Positions 7,415 to 16,250 of a stretch of 64,000 nt of DNA are shown here, piece after piece; the first letter of the stretch is position 1; each line of letters opens with the position of its first letter. The notes under the pieces were generated by a model. It had not been told where the DNA came from. It saw only the letters and a program-made list of their open reading frames with translations, and ran no database searches. The DNA is taken from positions 1 through 64,000 of the forward strand of contig JAXHVH010000007.1 in NCBI GenBank assembly GCA_034189085.1. The letters are read 5' to 3'. The DNA comes from M55B129 sp034189085. GTDB taxonomy: Bacteria > Bacillota > Dethiobacteria > DTU022. The translations under genes were made by a program, and so were the position numbers.

Positions 7415-8740
7415 CTACCTTTTTTTCGCTTTCACTATTTCCGCTTTGGCAATCCGGATTAATTGTGTCAAAGGGATTTTTGAGGGACAAACATAGGCAC
7501 AACAACCGCATTCAAAACAATCAAGAGCATGTAATTTTTCCGCCTTTTTGAAAAGTCCGTGCTCGGCAGCCTGCGCTATGTCAGTAGGCACGAGCTGAAC
7601 GGGACAGGCGGTAACACATTTTGCACAGCGGATGCAGGGGCTGCTTTCAGCCAGATAAACATCATCATCCGTGAGGGCAAGGATGCCTGAAGTCCCTTTA
7701 ATCACCGGAAGGTCTGCGTTGGACTGGGCTAGTCCCATCATCGGCCCACCAATAATCAGTTTCCGGGTCTCTTCCTTCAGCCCTCCACAGGTTTCCAGGA
7801 CATCACTTACGAGTGTTCCGACCCTGATGAGCAAGTTGGCCGGGGTATTGACGCCTTCCCCGGTTACAGTCACTACTCGTTCAATGAGAGGCTTCCCTTC
7901 GCGAATGGCATCGCAGACAGCCACGGCAGTTCCCACGTTGTGATTGACTACCCCGACATCCATGGGCAGGCCACCCGATGGCACCTTGCGCCCCGTTGTT
8001 ACCAAAATTAACATTTTCTCTGCTCCCTGGGGGTACTTGGTGTGCAGGCGGTTTATGGAAATGGCATCTTCTTCAGCTATGGCCTGTTCCATCGCCTGGA
8101 TTGCATCGGCCTTATTATCTTCAATACCAATGATCCCTTTTTCCGCCCCCAGGGCTTTCATCATTATTTTTAAACCAAAAACTATTTTTTCAGTTTTTTC
8201 GAGCATTACCCTGTGATCGGCTGTCAAATAGGGTTCACATTCTGCCCCATTGATGATTACGACATCGATGGGTTTTTCTTTCGGCGGTGACAATTTTACA
8301 TGAGCGGGGAAGGTTGCCCCACCGAGGCCGACAATTCCTGCTTCCTGAACAGCCTTTCGAATTTCCTGGGAAGTAAGTGAAGAAAGATCTCCGGCCGGTT
8401 TTAAACCGTCCACCCATTGATCCTGTCCGTCAGATTCAATAGTAACCGCCTGGACCGGTCGACCAAGGGGATGATTGTACAACCCAATTTCTGTAATTTT
8501 GCCAGAAATTGAAGCATGAATCGGCGCCGAAACAAAACTGCTGCTTTCGGCAATTCTCTGCCCTGTTTTAACTTCTGCTCCCACTTCGATTCCTTCGAGC
8601 GGTTCACAGGGTGCTCCAATATGCTGTTGCAGCGGAATCACTACTTTTGAGGGGAGTTTCATCTTCGTAACAGCCAGCGAAGCGGTTATCTCTTTGCGGT
8701 AATCCGGATGAACGCCTCCCTTAAAAACTGTGCTGCCCAT
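7415..8740 (-). CDS. rnfC: Rnf complex NADH-side subunit C
   Basis: Soluble subunit that exchanges electrons with NAD, 441 residues. The FMN/NADH-binding region has GIVGLGGATFPAHVKL near residues 135-150, followed by the SLBB-type domain and two 4Fe-4S motifs, CIRCAKCVTACPV near 370 and CFECGCCAYVCPSKIPL near 409. This is the standard RnfC architecture. It is the first gene of the rnf-mrp run; the ATG follows GGAAAGGGTGAACATAATAG. A candidate promoter is listed separately. Confidence 0.96.
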   Translation of the reverse strand: MGSTVFKGGVHPDYRKEITASLAVTKMKLPSKVVIPLQQHIGAPCEPLEGIEVGAEVKTGQRIAESSSFVSAPIHASISGKITEIGLYNHPLGRPVQAVTIESDGQDQWVDGLKPAGDLSSLTSQEIRKAVQEAGIVGLGGATFPAHVKLSPPKEKPIDVVIINGAECEPYLTADHRVMLEKTEKIVFGLKIMMKALGAEKGIIGIEDNKADAIQAMEQAIAEEDAISINRLHTKYPQGAEKMLILVTTGRKVPSGGLPMDVGVVNHNVGTAVAVCDAIREGKPLIERVVTVTGEGVNTPANLLIRVGTLVSDVLETCGGLKEETRKLIIGGPMMGLAQSNADLPVIKGTSGILALTDDDVYLAESSPCIRCAKCVTACPVQLVPTDIAQAAEHGLFKKAEKLHALDCFECGCCAYVCPSKIPLTQLIRIAKAEIVKAKKR

Positions 8741-8784
8741 CTATTATGTTCACCCTTTCCTGTAATAGTAAGATTCTTTGTACT

Positions 8785-8813
8785 GATATTGGCAGACAAA
8801 AACAAATACCGAT
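8785..8813 (-). promoter_or_regulatory. Candidate promoter for the rnf-mrp run
   Basis: On the minus strand upstream of rnfC, TTGTTT and TACAAA are separated by 17 bases. Both hexamers deviate from consensus, so this is a weak call. It is the best candidate in the 122-base folC-rnfC gap. Confidence 0.3.
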
Positions 8814-8862
8814 AATATTTTCGTGAAATCTCCTGAAAATCCTGCTGATGAACTCTTTTTTA

Positions 8863-10257
8863 TCATTCCTTTGCAGTTTGTCTTCCTCCGCCATCTTTAT
8901 ATGCATTTTTCTCTATCCAGTAAGCACGAACATCACTAACTGTATAGAGAGAGCCGGTTACCAGGACGGCGTCTTCCGGTTCGGCTTCCGCCAAAGCTTT
9001 GTCCAGCGCCTCCCTGTAATCTTCGACAATTATTGGCGAGTCTGACAAAGAAAAGTTGGCCGATGCAAACCTGGCTACATCTTGCGGTTCGGCTGCCCGC
9101 GGCAGCACAGGCCTGGTAAAAATGACCCTGTTGGCCAGAGGTAAAATATGACCGAGCATCGTTTTCATATCCTTGTCGGCCAGAACTCCCAGCACCAGTA
9201 TAAGACGGCGATAGTCAAAATAACGGGGCACTGCATCGGCCAGTTTTTCCATCGAAGCCGGATTATGTGCACCGTCCATTATCAGGAGCGGCTTTTCATG
9301 CATCAACTCAAGCCTGCCAGGCCACTCTGTTGCCGCCAGCCCCCTGCGGAAAGCATCTTCAGGGATCGTAAAACCCATACCCGAAAGCAGTTCAGCAGCA
9401 GCCACTGCGGTGGAGGCATTGGTGAGCTGGTAGAGGCCCCGCAGGGGAATGAAAAGTTCATCGAAATGACGGGAAAAACCGGTATAGGAAAAATATTGCC
9501 CTTCTTTGGTAATTTTCTCAAGAACTGCAGCCGGCCCCGGTGCCTGTTCATGATGATTGGCAAGGGCGGGATAGATCCTGTAGAAAGGAGAGTTTAATTT
9601 ACGGCAACACTCCTTCAGCAGTTTGAGCACTTTTTCATCTTCAGCGGAGGTAAGTAAAGGTCTTTCCTTTTTAATAATCCCCGCCTTTTCAGCAGCAATT
9701 GCTTCCACGGTATCCCCCAGGATGGCCGTGTGCTCCAGGCTGACATTGGTTATGATACTGTAGAGAGGATCAACGACATTGGTCGCGTCGAGTCTCCCGC
9801 CGAGACCCACTTCCAGAACCACCAGGTCTACCTTCCGACGGGCAAAATAAGTGAGAGCCAGAACCGTGACTGCTTCAAATTCAGTGGGTTGGCCAAGGTT
9901 GGGATCAATTTTAATTTTTTCAATCAGTGGGCGGATCTCCTTTACCAGATCAACCAGCTCTTCAGGGTTGATATCCGAACCGTTGATAGCCATGCGGTTG
10001 GTAAATGAAAGCAGGTAAGGAGAAGTGTAAAGGCCAACCTGATACCCGGCCGCCCGCAGGACAGAAGCAAGCATAACTGCAGTTGATCCTTTTCCATTAG
10101 TCCCGCCGATGTGAACAAAAGAAAGATTGTGGTGGGGATTGCCAAGCACCTCCAGCAAGGCGGCAACCCTTTCCAGGCCGGGTTTGATGCCAAACCGGCC
10201 CATGCCGTGAATCCATTCAAGCGCTTCGTGGTACTCCGCCAATTCCTGGTGCATCAT
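8863..10257 (-). CDS. folC: Folylpolyglutamate synthase / dihydrofolate synthase
   Basis: ATP-dependent ligase that adds glutamate to folates (and often to dihydropteroate). 464 residues with the Mur-ligase fold: ATP loop HIGGTNGKGST near residues 49-59, the LEVGLGGRLDATN motif near 150, an ITNVSLEHTAILGDT segment, and MDGAHNPASM in the C-terminal domain. ATG-ATG at 10257 directly abuts the valS stop, with GGAG nine bases ahead, so the two are coupled. valS-folC is a common gene pair in Bacillota. Whether it also has dihydrofolate synthase activity cannot be told by eye. Confidence 0.94.
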   Translation of the reverse strand: MMHQELAEYHEALEWIHGMGRFGIKPGLERVAALLEVLGNPHHNLSFVHIGGTNGKGSTAVMLASVLRAAGYQVGLYTSPYLLSFTNRMAINGSDINPEELVDLVKEIRPLIEKIKIDPNLGQPTEFEAVTVLALTYFARRKVDLVVLEVGLGGRLDATNVVDPLYSIITNVSLEHTAILGDTVEAIAAEKAGIIKKERPLLTSAEDEKVLKLLKECCRKLNSPFYRIYPALANHHEQAPGPAAVLEKITKEGQYFSYTGFSRHFDELFIPLRGLYQLTNASTAVAAAELLSGMGFTIPEDAFRRGLAATEWPGRLELMHEKPLLIMDGAHNPASMEKLADAVPRYFDYRRLILVLGVLADKDMKTMLGHILPLANRVIFTRPVLPRAAEPQDVARFASANFSLSDSPIIVEDYREALDKALAEAEPEDAVLVTGSLYTVSDVRAYWIEKNAYKDGGGRQTAKE

Positions 10258-12939
10258 TCAGCTCAACTCCTGCAGACGCTGCTGTAGTTTCAAAAAACGG
10301 GTTTCCTGTTCACCGCGGCGGTCTTTCTCTTTTTGGACCACCTGCGGAGGCGCCTTTTTAATAAAATGCGGGTTGTTTAATTTCTTTTCAGTTCTCTCTA
10401 TTTCTTTTTTTAGCTGTTCCAGTTCTTTCTCCAGCCGGGCTGTCTCCGCTTCGAGATCGATGATCCCTTCCAGGGGCAGGTAAACTTCTATTCCCTCACC
10501 GATAATGGCTGTGAGAGCCTGTTTTGGCTTGGCGGCATCGACATCTATTACCAGTAGATCGGTGAAAGCAAGGCGATTGAGGTGATGGCTTTCTTCCCTG
10601 AAACAGGCGGCAGTCTTACCTGACGCCCTGACAATAACCCTGGTTTTACGGCCGGGCGGGATCTGTATCTGGTTGCGCAAATTTCTGATTGCCCGGACCA
10701 GTTCCTGGAACAACTCCATCTCTTCATTATCCTGTGGAAAGTGCATCTCCGACGACACCTCCGGCCAGGCTCCGATAACCAGGGCTTCTTCCCGGCGACC
10801 GGGGAGCTGCTGCCATATTTCCTCGGAAATAAAGGGCATGAAAGGATGTAGCAGGCGCATCACTCCGTCCAGGAGGTAAACCAGCAGGCTGCGGGTAAGC
10901 TTCCTGTTGTCCTGTGCTTCCCTGCTATCTTTCTTGCTGTAGAGATAATGTTTGCTCAGTTCCACATACCAGTCACAAAAATCATTCCACAGATACTCAT
11001 AAATCAGGTGGGCTGCTTCACCGAGCTCATAATTTTCCAGCAGTTCACTTACCCTTTGCACTGTTTCGTTGTAACGATGCAGAACCCATCGATCAGCTCG
11101 TTTTAATCCTTCCGGTGGTACAGCAGGATCAAACGGCTGGATAAAAGATCCCGATTCGCCTTCATCAAAAAGGTTCATCAAAACAAATCGAGAAGCATTC
11201 CAAATTTTATTAGCAAAGTTGCGGGCTGCTTCAACACTCTCCTGGCGAAATCGCTGATCGTTGCCTGGTGCCTGACCCGTTATCAGGGTAAAACGAAGAG
11301 TATCAGCCCCGTATTCCTCAATTACCTCGAGGGGGTCAATCCCGTTGCCGAGTGATTTGCTCATCTTCCGTCCCTGGGCATCGCGAACAAGACCGGTTAT
11401 ATAAACTGTGTGAAAGGGTACTTCCTGCATAAACTCGAGAGACATGAACATCATCCGGGCAACCCAGAAAAAGATGATGTCATATGCAGTTACCAGAACA
11501 CTGGTGGGGAAAAAATGCTTCAGATCAGGAGTCTGATCAGGCCAGCCAAGCGTGGAGAAAGGCCACAGTCCGGAGCTAAACCAGGTGTCCAGAACATCGG
11601 GATCCTGCTCAAGGGAACTTCCGCCGCATGAAGGGCAACGCTGCGGTTCCTCGTAATCGACGATTACCTCCCCGCATGAGCAGTACCAGGCCGGTATACG
11701 ATGTCCCCACCAGAGCTGCCGTGATATACACCAGTCACGAATATTTTCGACCCAGTTCTCATATATACGAGTGAAGCGGGGAGGGATAAAAACAGTCTTA
11801 CCTTCATTGAGTGCCTCCAGGGCCGGTTTGGCCAGCGGCTTCATCCTGACGAACCACTGGCGAGAAATAAGCGGTTCCACGATAGTGTGACAGCGCTGGC
11901 AGCGTCCAATAGAATGTTCGTAGTCCTCAATTTTTTCAATCAGTCCAAGTTTCTCCAGGTCGGCAACCACCCGCTTACGGCATTCAAAACGATCAAGTCC
12001 TTTGTAAAGCCCGGCCGCTTCGGTCATTCGGGCTTCTTCATCGATAATTTTAATCACTTCGAGACTATGACGCTGGCCGATAACCAGGTCGTTGGGGTCA
12101 TGCCCCGGAGTCACCTTAACCGCTCCACTGCCGAATTCCGGATCTACATAATCATCGGCTATGATGGGCATCTCCCTATTTAAAAGCGGTAGAACGACCT
12201 TCCTGCCTACCAGGCCCTTATACCGGTCATCGTCAGGATGCACAGCTACTGCAGTATCCCCAAGCATTGTTTCCGGTCGAGTAGTCGCCACTACAATATG
12301 CCCTGAACCGTCAGCAAGCGGATAACGAATGTGCGTGATCACCGCCGGCTCGTTTTCATGTTCAACTTCAATATCAGATAAGGCAGTATGACAGCGGGGA
12401 CACCAGTTGATCATATAATCGCCGCGGTAAATCAGCCCGCGACGATACAAATCGACAAAAACCTTCCGCACTGCCCGTGAACAACCTTCATCCATGGTAA
12501 AACGTTCCCTGGACCAGTCACAGGAAACCCCGAGCCGGTAAAGCTGGCTGACAATGCGGGAATGGTATTTTTCCTTCCATTCCCAGACTTTTTCCTGGAA
12601 TTTTTCCCGGCCGAGTTCGCGGCTGTCAATCCCCTCTTCTGCCAGGTGTTTTTCCACTACATTCTGTGTAGCTATGCCGGCATGATCGCTCCCCGGCAAC
12701 CAGAGGGCATCATATCCCTGCATGCGCCGCCAGCGGATCAGTATATCCTGCACTGTATTGTTGAGGGCATGGCCCATATGCAGGGATCCTGTTACATTCG
12801 GTGGAGGAATGACAATCGTGAAGGGGATCTTCTTCGGATCACGGACAGCTTTGAAGTATTCTCCTTGCAACCAAAATTGGTACCTTTTTTCTTCGACTCC
12901 GGCCGGATCATAGACCGGGGGGAGAGTTGTTTCAGACAT
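10258..12939 (-). CDS. valS: Valine-tRNA ligase
   Basis: Class I aminoacyl-tRNA synthetase charging tRNA-Val, 893 residues. The HIGH signature is in NVTGSLHMGHALNN near residues 49-62, the KMSKS loop in GRKMSKSLGNGIDP near 530, and the editing domain has TTRPETMLGDTAVAVHP. The C-terminal coiled-coil tRNA-binding arm is present in the last 65 residues (ETARLEKELEQLKKEIERTE). A CxxC-type zinc knuckle (CSCGEVIVDYEEPQRCPSCGG region) is visible near 420. ATG 12939 follows GAGGTGAATAT. No T-box element is evident upstream. Confidence 0.97.
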   Translation of the reverse strand: MSETTLPPVYDPAGVEEKRYQFWLQGEYFKAVRDPKKIPFTIVIPPPNVTGSLHMGHALNNTVQDILIRWRRMQGYDALWLPGSDHAGIATQNVVEKHLAEEGIDSRELGREKFQEKVWEWKEKYHSRIVSQLYRLGVSCDWSRERFTMDEGCSRAVRKVFVDLYRRGLIYRGDYMINWCPRCHTALSDIEVEHENEPAVITHIRYPLADGSGHIVVATTRPETMLGDTAVAVHPDDDRYKGLVGRKVVLPLLNREMPIIADDYVDPEFGSGAVKVTPGHDPNDLVIGQRHSLEVIKIIDEEARMTEAAGLYKGLDRFECRKRVVADLEKLGLIEKIEDYEHSIGRCQRCHTIVEPLISRQWFVRMKPLAKPALEALNEGKTVFIPPRFTRIYENWVENIRDWCISRQLWWGHRIPAWYCSCGEVIVDYEEPQRCPSCGGSSLEQDPDVLDTWFSSGLWPFSTLGWPDQTPDLKHFFPTSVLVTAYDIIFFWVARMMFMSLEFMQEVPFHTVYITGLVRDAQGRKMSKSLGNGIDPLEVIEEYGADTLRFTLITGQAPGNDQRFRQESVEAARNFANKIWNASRFVLMNLFDEGESGSFIQPFDPAVPPEGLKRADRWVLHRYNETVQRVSELLENYELGEAAHLIYEYLWNDFCDWYVELSKHYLYSKKDSREAQDNRKLTRSLLVYLLDGVMRLLHPFMPFISEEIWQQLPGRREEALVIGAWPEVSSEMHFPQDNEEMELFQELVRAIRNLRNQIQIPPGRKTRVIVRASGKTAACFREESHHLNRLAFTDLLVIDVDAAKPKQALTAIIGEGIEVYLPLEGIIDLEAETARLEKELEQLKKEIERTEKKLNNPHFIKKAPPQVVQKEKDRRGEQETRFLKLQQRLQELS

Positions 12940-13453
12940 ATATTCACCTCAGGTATAAAAGGATATTAAAAATATGGGCATTGGAACAAGCAGATTCACA
13001 AACCCATTTTATCCGGTATACTCCTATTGTCATTTTGCTATTTATTATATCATCCTGGCGGGAATAATTACGACCCGTTCATAAAACAAGGACCAATAAA
13101 TATTATATCTTCAATTACGCAAAGTCAATGCCAGCAACGCCCTTTTTCATCAGGATGGGATTTACAACCGATCTATCTCTTGATTTCCCGATCCAGAGTG
13201 TCAATTGAATTCTTAATGTTTGCCCCATCCCAGGGGACATGATCAAAGCCCTGGCAAGGTTGGAAACCGCAATAGATCCACCGAAGACAAGCAGCAAAGG
13301 GGTATTGAAACCGCCTGTCACAGTTTTGATATTATTCATTTTTATAATGAAAGGCACTATACTGCGCCGATAAAAAACGAAAAGGACCAATGTGGGTCAT
13401 GATAAACAGTTTACATGGCGACTACCATCATGGTGACAACCAGGATAACTCTT
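12940..13453. other. 514-base intergenic stretch upstream of valS
   Basis: A TATAAT (minus strand, 13049-13044) lies about 105 bases upstream of valS and is the likely -10 box, but no good -35 box is visible at 16-18 bases. I looked for the T-box consensus (AGGGTGGTACCGCG) and did not find it. A minus-strand reading of 91 codons at 13115-13390 has no recognisable similarity or ribosome binding site and is probably not a gene. Nothing else can be supported. Confidence 0.5.
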
Positions 13454-14041
13454 CTACTGGTTACTTTGAACAGGGAATCCGATACCACCGTCCGGACCTT
13501 GCTCATAAAGACGGTAACCCGCATCAAAAGCTTTCTGATTAAGCTCACCACTCCCCCCGGGGGCAAGTCTGTAAATACTCTCCCTGAAAACATGTCGATC
13601 AATCAGCGCAGTAGCGGCATTGATTACACCGAGGGCCAGCATATTGGCCACCACTTCCTTGCCCAGCTCTTCCCTGGCAGTTCTGGTAATGGGAAAGGAA
13701 GATATCCGGTAATCATCTCTGAAGGACCCCCTGACAAAAGTTGAATCAACAAAGACTGTACATTCTGCATCCACTTTGGCCAGGTACTTATTGAAAGAGG
13801 TTTCGTTCATGCAGAGAAGGATGGAAGGTTTGGTTACCCTGGGGTAATCGATGGTATCCACATCGATGATCACTCCCGCCATACTGGCTCCTCCCCGGGC
13901 TTCAGGTCCGTATGATTGGGTCTGGACAACATTTTTATTGTCATTAACCGCCGCTTCGGCCAGGACAATTGAAGCCAGGATCAACCCCTGTCCGCCGGCC
14001 CCGGTAAGCAGTATTTCCTTTCTATTACCCAAAAACATCAC
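13454..14041 (-). CDS. korC: 2-oxoacid:ferredoxin oxidoreductase, gamma subunit
   Basis: Gamma subunit of a thiamine-diphosphate 2-oxoacid:ferredoxin oxidoreductase, most like 2-oxoglutarate oxidoreductase KorC; these complexes bind and activate CoA. 195 residues with GAGGQGLILASIVLAEAA near residues 14-31 and SYGPEARGGASMAG near 43-56, both family signatures. It starts with ATGATG overlapping the korB stop by four bases. The C-terminus (residues 165-195) is glycine-rich and less typical. Substrate choice between 2-oxoglutarate and branched 2-oxoacids cannot be fixed from this chain. Confidence 0.93.
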   Translation of the reverse strand: MMFLGNRKEILLTGAGGQGLILASIVLAEAAVNDNKNVVQTQSYGPEARGGASMAGVIIDVDTIDYPRVTKPSILLCMNETSFNKYLAKVDAECTVFVDSTFVRGSFRDDYRISSFPITRTAREELGKEVVANMLALGVINAATALIDRHVFRESIYRLAPGGSGELNQKAFDAGYRLYEQGPDGGIGFPVQSNQ

Positions 14042-14871
14042 TCCGTTTGGCGGTTTTCCCCCACGGTTACGATTCGGTAATACTCTTCAGCATACTCAGG
14101 GGCTGCATTGGAAAAATGTACGCCGGTCAGGATTTTCCCATGCAGTTCTTTTTTATCCATAGATGCAGCCTTTTCAACAGAAATACTGTTTTCCTTCATA
14201 CTTTTGAGCATTTCAACCGGCCCGCCAAGATTGTTGCGCCGTCCGAAGGAAATCGGGCACTGAGAAAATGATTCCACGACGGAGAAACCCTTGTGCGCGG
14301 CCGCCCGGGCAATCAACTGCTCGAGCTGCCTGGGCTGGGCAGCCGTTCCCCTGGCCCCAAAAGTGGCTCCTGCACCCCGGGCCAGTTCCAGGATATCAAA
14401 AGACCTCTCCAGGGTCCCCCTGGGAGCAGTGCTGGCTTTGCTCCCCTGCGGGGTGAGAGGGGAATACTGACCTCCGGTCATCCCGTATATCTGGTTATTG
14501 ATTATTACTGCGTTCAAATCAATATTCCTTCTGCAGGCATGAATAAAATGATTGCCCCCGATTGCGCTGCAATCACCATCGCCCATGATTACAAAGATTT
14601 TCAGTTCCGGTCGGGCCATTTTTAATCCGGTGGAAAAAGCCAGTGCCCGACCATGGGTAGTGTGTAAAGTGTTGAAATTCAGGTATCCGGATGCCCGTGA
14701 TGAACAACCGATACCTGATACAATGACTACATCCTTCTGATCAAAACCGGTACGCTCAATTGCCCTGATCAAAGCTGCAGTAACGATTCCATTCCCACAT
14801 CCAGGACACCAGATATGAGGTAGTTTCCTGGTTCTTAAAAAATTACGGCTAAGCTGTTCTATGACAGCCAC
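14038..14871 (-). CDS. korB: 2-oxoacid:ferredoxin oxidoreductase, beta (TPP-binding) subunit
   Basis: Thiamine-diphosphate-binding subunit, 277 residues. HIWCPGCGNGIV near residues 19-30 and IMGDGDCSAIGGNHFIHA near 94-111 (the GDG...N thiamine-diphosphate motif) are diagnostic; NNQIYGMTGGQYSPLTP follows. The start is unusual: the only canonical in-frame codon is GTG 14871, which directly abuts, and in effect overlaps, its own GGGGAGG Shine-Dalgarno. An ATA three codons later lies eight bases after the same GGGGAGG. The reading overlaps the korA end by 13 bases. Function is secure; start is uncertain by three codons. Confidence 0.93.
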   Translation of the reverse strand: MAVIEQLSRNFLRTRKLPHIWCPGCGNGIVTAALIRAIERTGFDQKDVVIVSGIGCSSRASGYLNFNTLHTTHGRALAFSTGLKMARPELKIFVIMGDGDCSAIGGNHFIHACRRNIDLNAVIINNQIYGMTGGQYSPLTPQGSKASTAPRGTLERSFDILELARGAGATFGARGTAAQPRQLEQLIARAAAHKGFSVVESFSQCPISFGRRNNLGGPVEMLKSMKENSISVEKAASMDKKELHGKILTGVHFSNAAPEYAEEYYRIVTVGENRQTE

Positions 14872-15989
14872 CTCCCCATTATTTCAACAAGTTGATCCGG
14901 AGTAATCATTTCTCCATCATACCGGTTAAGAGGGATCACTTCCGCTTTTCCACAAGCACAGCGTTCAACCTCATTGACCAGCTGACCCATGTTAAGTTCG
15001 GGCACAATTATGACATCGGCTTTTTCCGCCAGCTCTTTAATCTCCCGGTCCGGGAAAGGCCATATTGTTTGCAGGCTGAGTAAGCCCACAGGCTGCCGAT
15101 TCTGCCAGTGTGCCTTTTTGATTGCTGCCCTGGCAGAACGAACAGTACAGCCGTAAGCCACAATAGCTACCTTTGGTTCCCTGTGGCCGATATAATTGGT
15201 AAGGACAATTTCTTCCCGATATTTCTTAAGTTTGTCATGGAGCCGGTCAAGCGCTCTTTCCACCTGCGGAGGATCGTTGGTAGGGAAACCATACTGATCG
15301 TGAAATAGGCCTGTTACATGATAATAGCGGCCGAAGCCGAAAGGCACCAGGGGGGTAACCCCTTTATCATCATAGGGCTTCCAGTCTGCCGGCGCTTTAT
15401 CGCTGGCTTTTTCAACGATGAGTTTGCCTCCTCCAGGAATGAGCACTTTTTCTCTCATATGGCCAATTGCCTCGTCGAGAAGCAACACCACCGGCTGTCT
15501 GAGCTTCTGACTGAGGTTAACAGCGGCAATGGTGAGATAATAAGTTTCATAAACTGAAGCAGGTGAAAAGACAATAATTGGGTGATCACCGTGAGTGCCC
15601 CAGCGGGACTGCATAACATCGCCCTGAGAGGGCGCAGTAGGCACACCGGTGCTGGGCCCCATTCGCTGCACGTTAACCACGACACAGGGAATTTCAGCCA
15701 TGACCGCAAAACCCAAATTTTCCTGTTTCAATGAAAAACCGGGACCACTGGTAGCAGTTAAAGTTCTCATTCCCCCGATTGATGCTCCTATGACAGCAGC
15801 CATACTCGCAATTTCATCTTCCATCTGCATGAAAACACCACCAATGTCGGGTAGCTTAGCTGCCATTATCTCGGCAATCTCGGTGGAGGGAGTAATTGGG
15901 TAACCGGCAAAAAATCTTACCCCGGCATTGAGGGCGCCTTCAGCACAGGCCTGGTTCCCCTGCATAAGGACAGGCTTCGTTTCAGACAT
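14859..15989 (-). CDS. korA: 2-oxoacid:ferredoxin oxidoreductase, alpha subunit
   Basis: Alpha subunit, 376 residues, covering the pyrimidine-binding and transketolase C-terminal-like domains. Visible: GYPITPSTEIAEIMA near residues 29-43, ATSGPGFSLKQENLGFA near 79-95 and MGPSTGVPTAPSQGD near 110-124, all typical of KorA/VorB-type alpha subunits. The gamma domain is on a separate chain (korC), as in KorDABC complexes. It starts two bases upstream of nothing but the korD-like stop: its ATG directly adjoins that TGA, so the small upstream reading is translated with it. Confidence 0.95.
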   Translation of the reverse strand: MSETKPVLMQGNQACAEGALNAGVRFFAGYPITPSTEIAEIMAAKLPDIGGVFMQMEDEIASMAAVIGASIGGMRTLTATSGPGFSLKQENLGFAVMAEIPCVVVNVQRMGPSTGVPTAPSQGDVMQSRWGTHGDHPIIVFSPASVYETYYLTIAAVNLSQKLRQPVVLLLDEAIGHMREKVLIPGGGKLIVEKASDKAPADWKPYDDKGVTPLVPFGFGRYYHVTGLFHDQYGFPTNDPPQVERALDRLHDKLKKYREEIVLTNYIGHREPKVAIVAYGCTVRSARAAIKKAHWQNRQPVGLLSLQTIWPFPDREIKELAEKADVIIVPELNMGQLVNEVERCACGKAEVIPLNRYDGEMITPDQLVEIMGRWLS

Positions 15990-16121
15990 TCAGGATGTCA
16001 CCCCTTTAACCACGGCTAAGGCAAAGTTGGGACAAACTGTTGCATAAGTGCCCCATTTTCTGCATCGATCCTGGCAAATAATCAGTTCGCCCTTCAATGC
16101 TTTTTTAGATAGACAGAACAT
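15990..16121 (-). CDS. KorD-like ferredoxin remnant with two cluster cysteines lost (43 aa)
   Basis: This short reading was found by translating the gap upstream of korA. It is 43 residues from ATG 16121, preceded by GGAGGGTGAAAA, and its TGA adjoins the korA ATG. The sequence ELIICQDRCRKWGTYATVCP aligns with the first half of KorD-type ferredoxin subunits. In the C-x2-C-x2-C-x3-C-P pattern, the second cysteine is tryptophan and the third is tyrosine, each one base change from a cysteine codon. The second half of a normal KorD is missing. It cannot ligate a normal 4Fe-4S cluster. It may be a decaying korD kept for translational coupling, or a small structural subunit. Confidence 0.7.
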   Translation of the reverse strand: MFCLSKKALKGELIICQDRCRKWGTYATVCPNFALAVVKGVTS

Positions 16122-16163
16122 TTTTCACCCTCCGTATTTCCCCTGATTATCAAACCAACTTTA

Positions 16164-16169
16164 ATTATA
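16164..16169 (-). promoter_or_regulatory. Candidate -10 box for korDABC
   Basis: TATAAT on the minus strand, about 43 bases upstream of the korD-like start. A TGTTAC lies 17 bases further upstream as a poor -35 match. It is the only consensus -10 in this 129-base gap. Confidence 0.4.
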
Positions 16170-16250
16170 ACTCTGCCCAACTGAAAGTAACAGAAAGACA
16201 TTGAATCGCACAGATGGTTTTTAAAATACCACTTAATTATTCATTGATTT

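Noticed and set aside
13115..13390. 91-codon minus-strand reading in the valS-korC gap
   Set aside because: No ribosome binding site, no recognisable similarity, and composition like intergenic DNA.
12940..13453. Possible T-box upstream of valS
   Set aside because: The conserved T-box AGGGTGGTACCGCG and an obvious specifier stem are absent on the minus strand.
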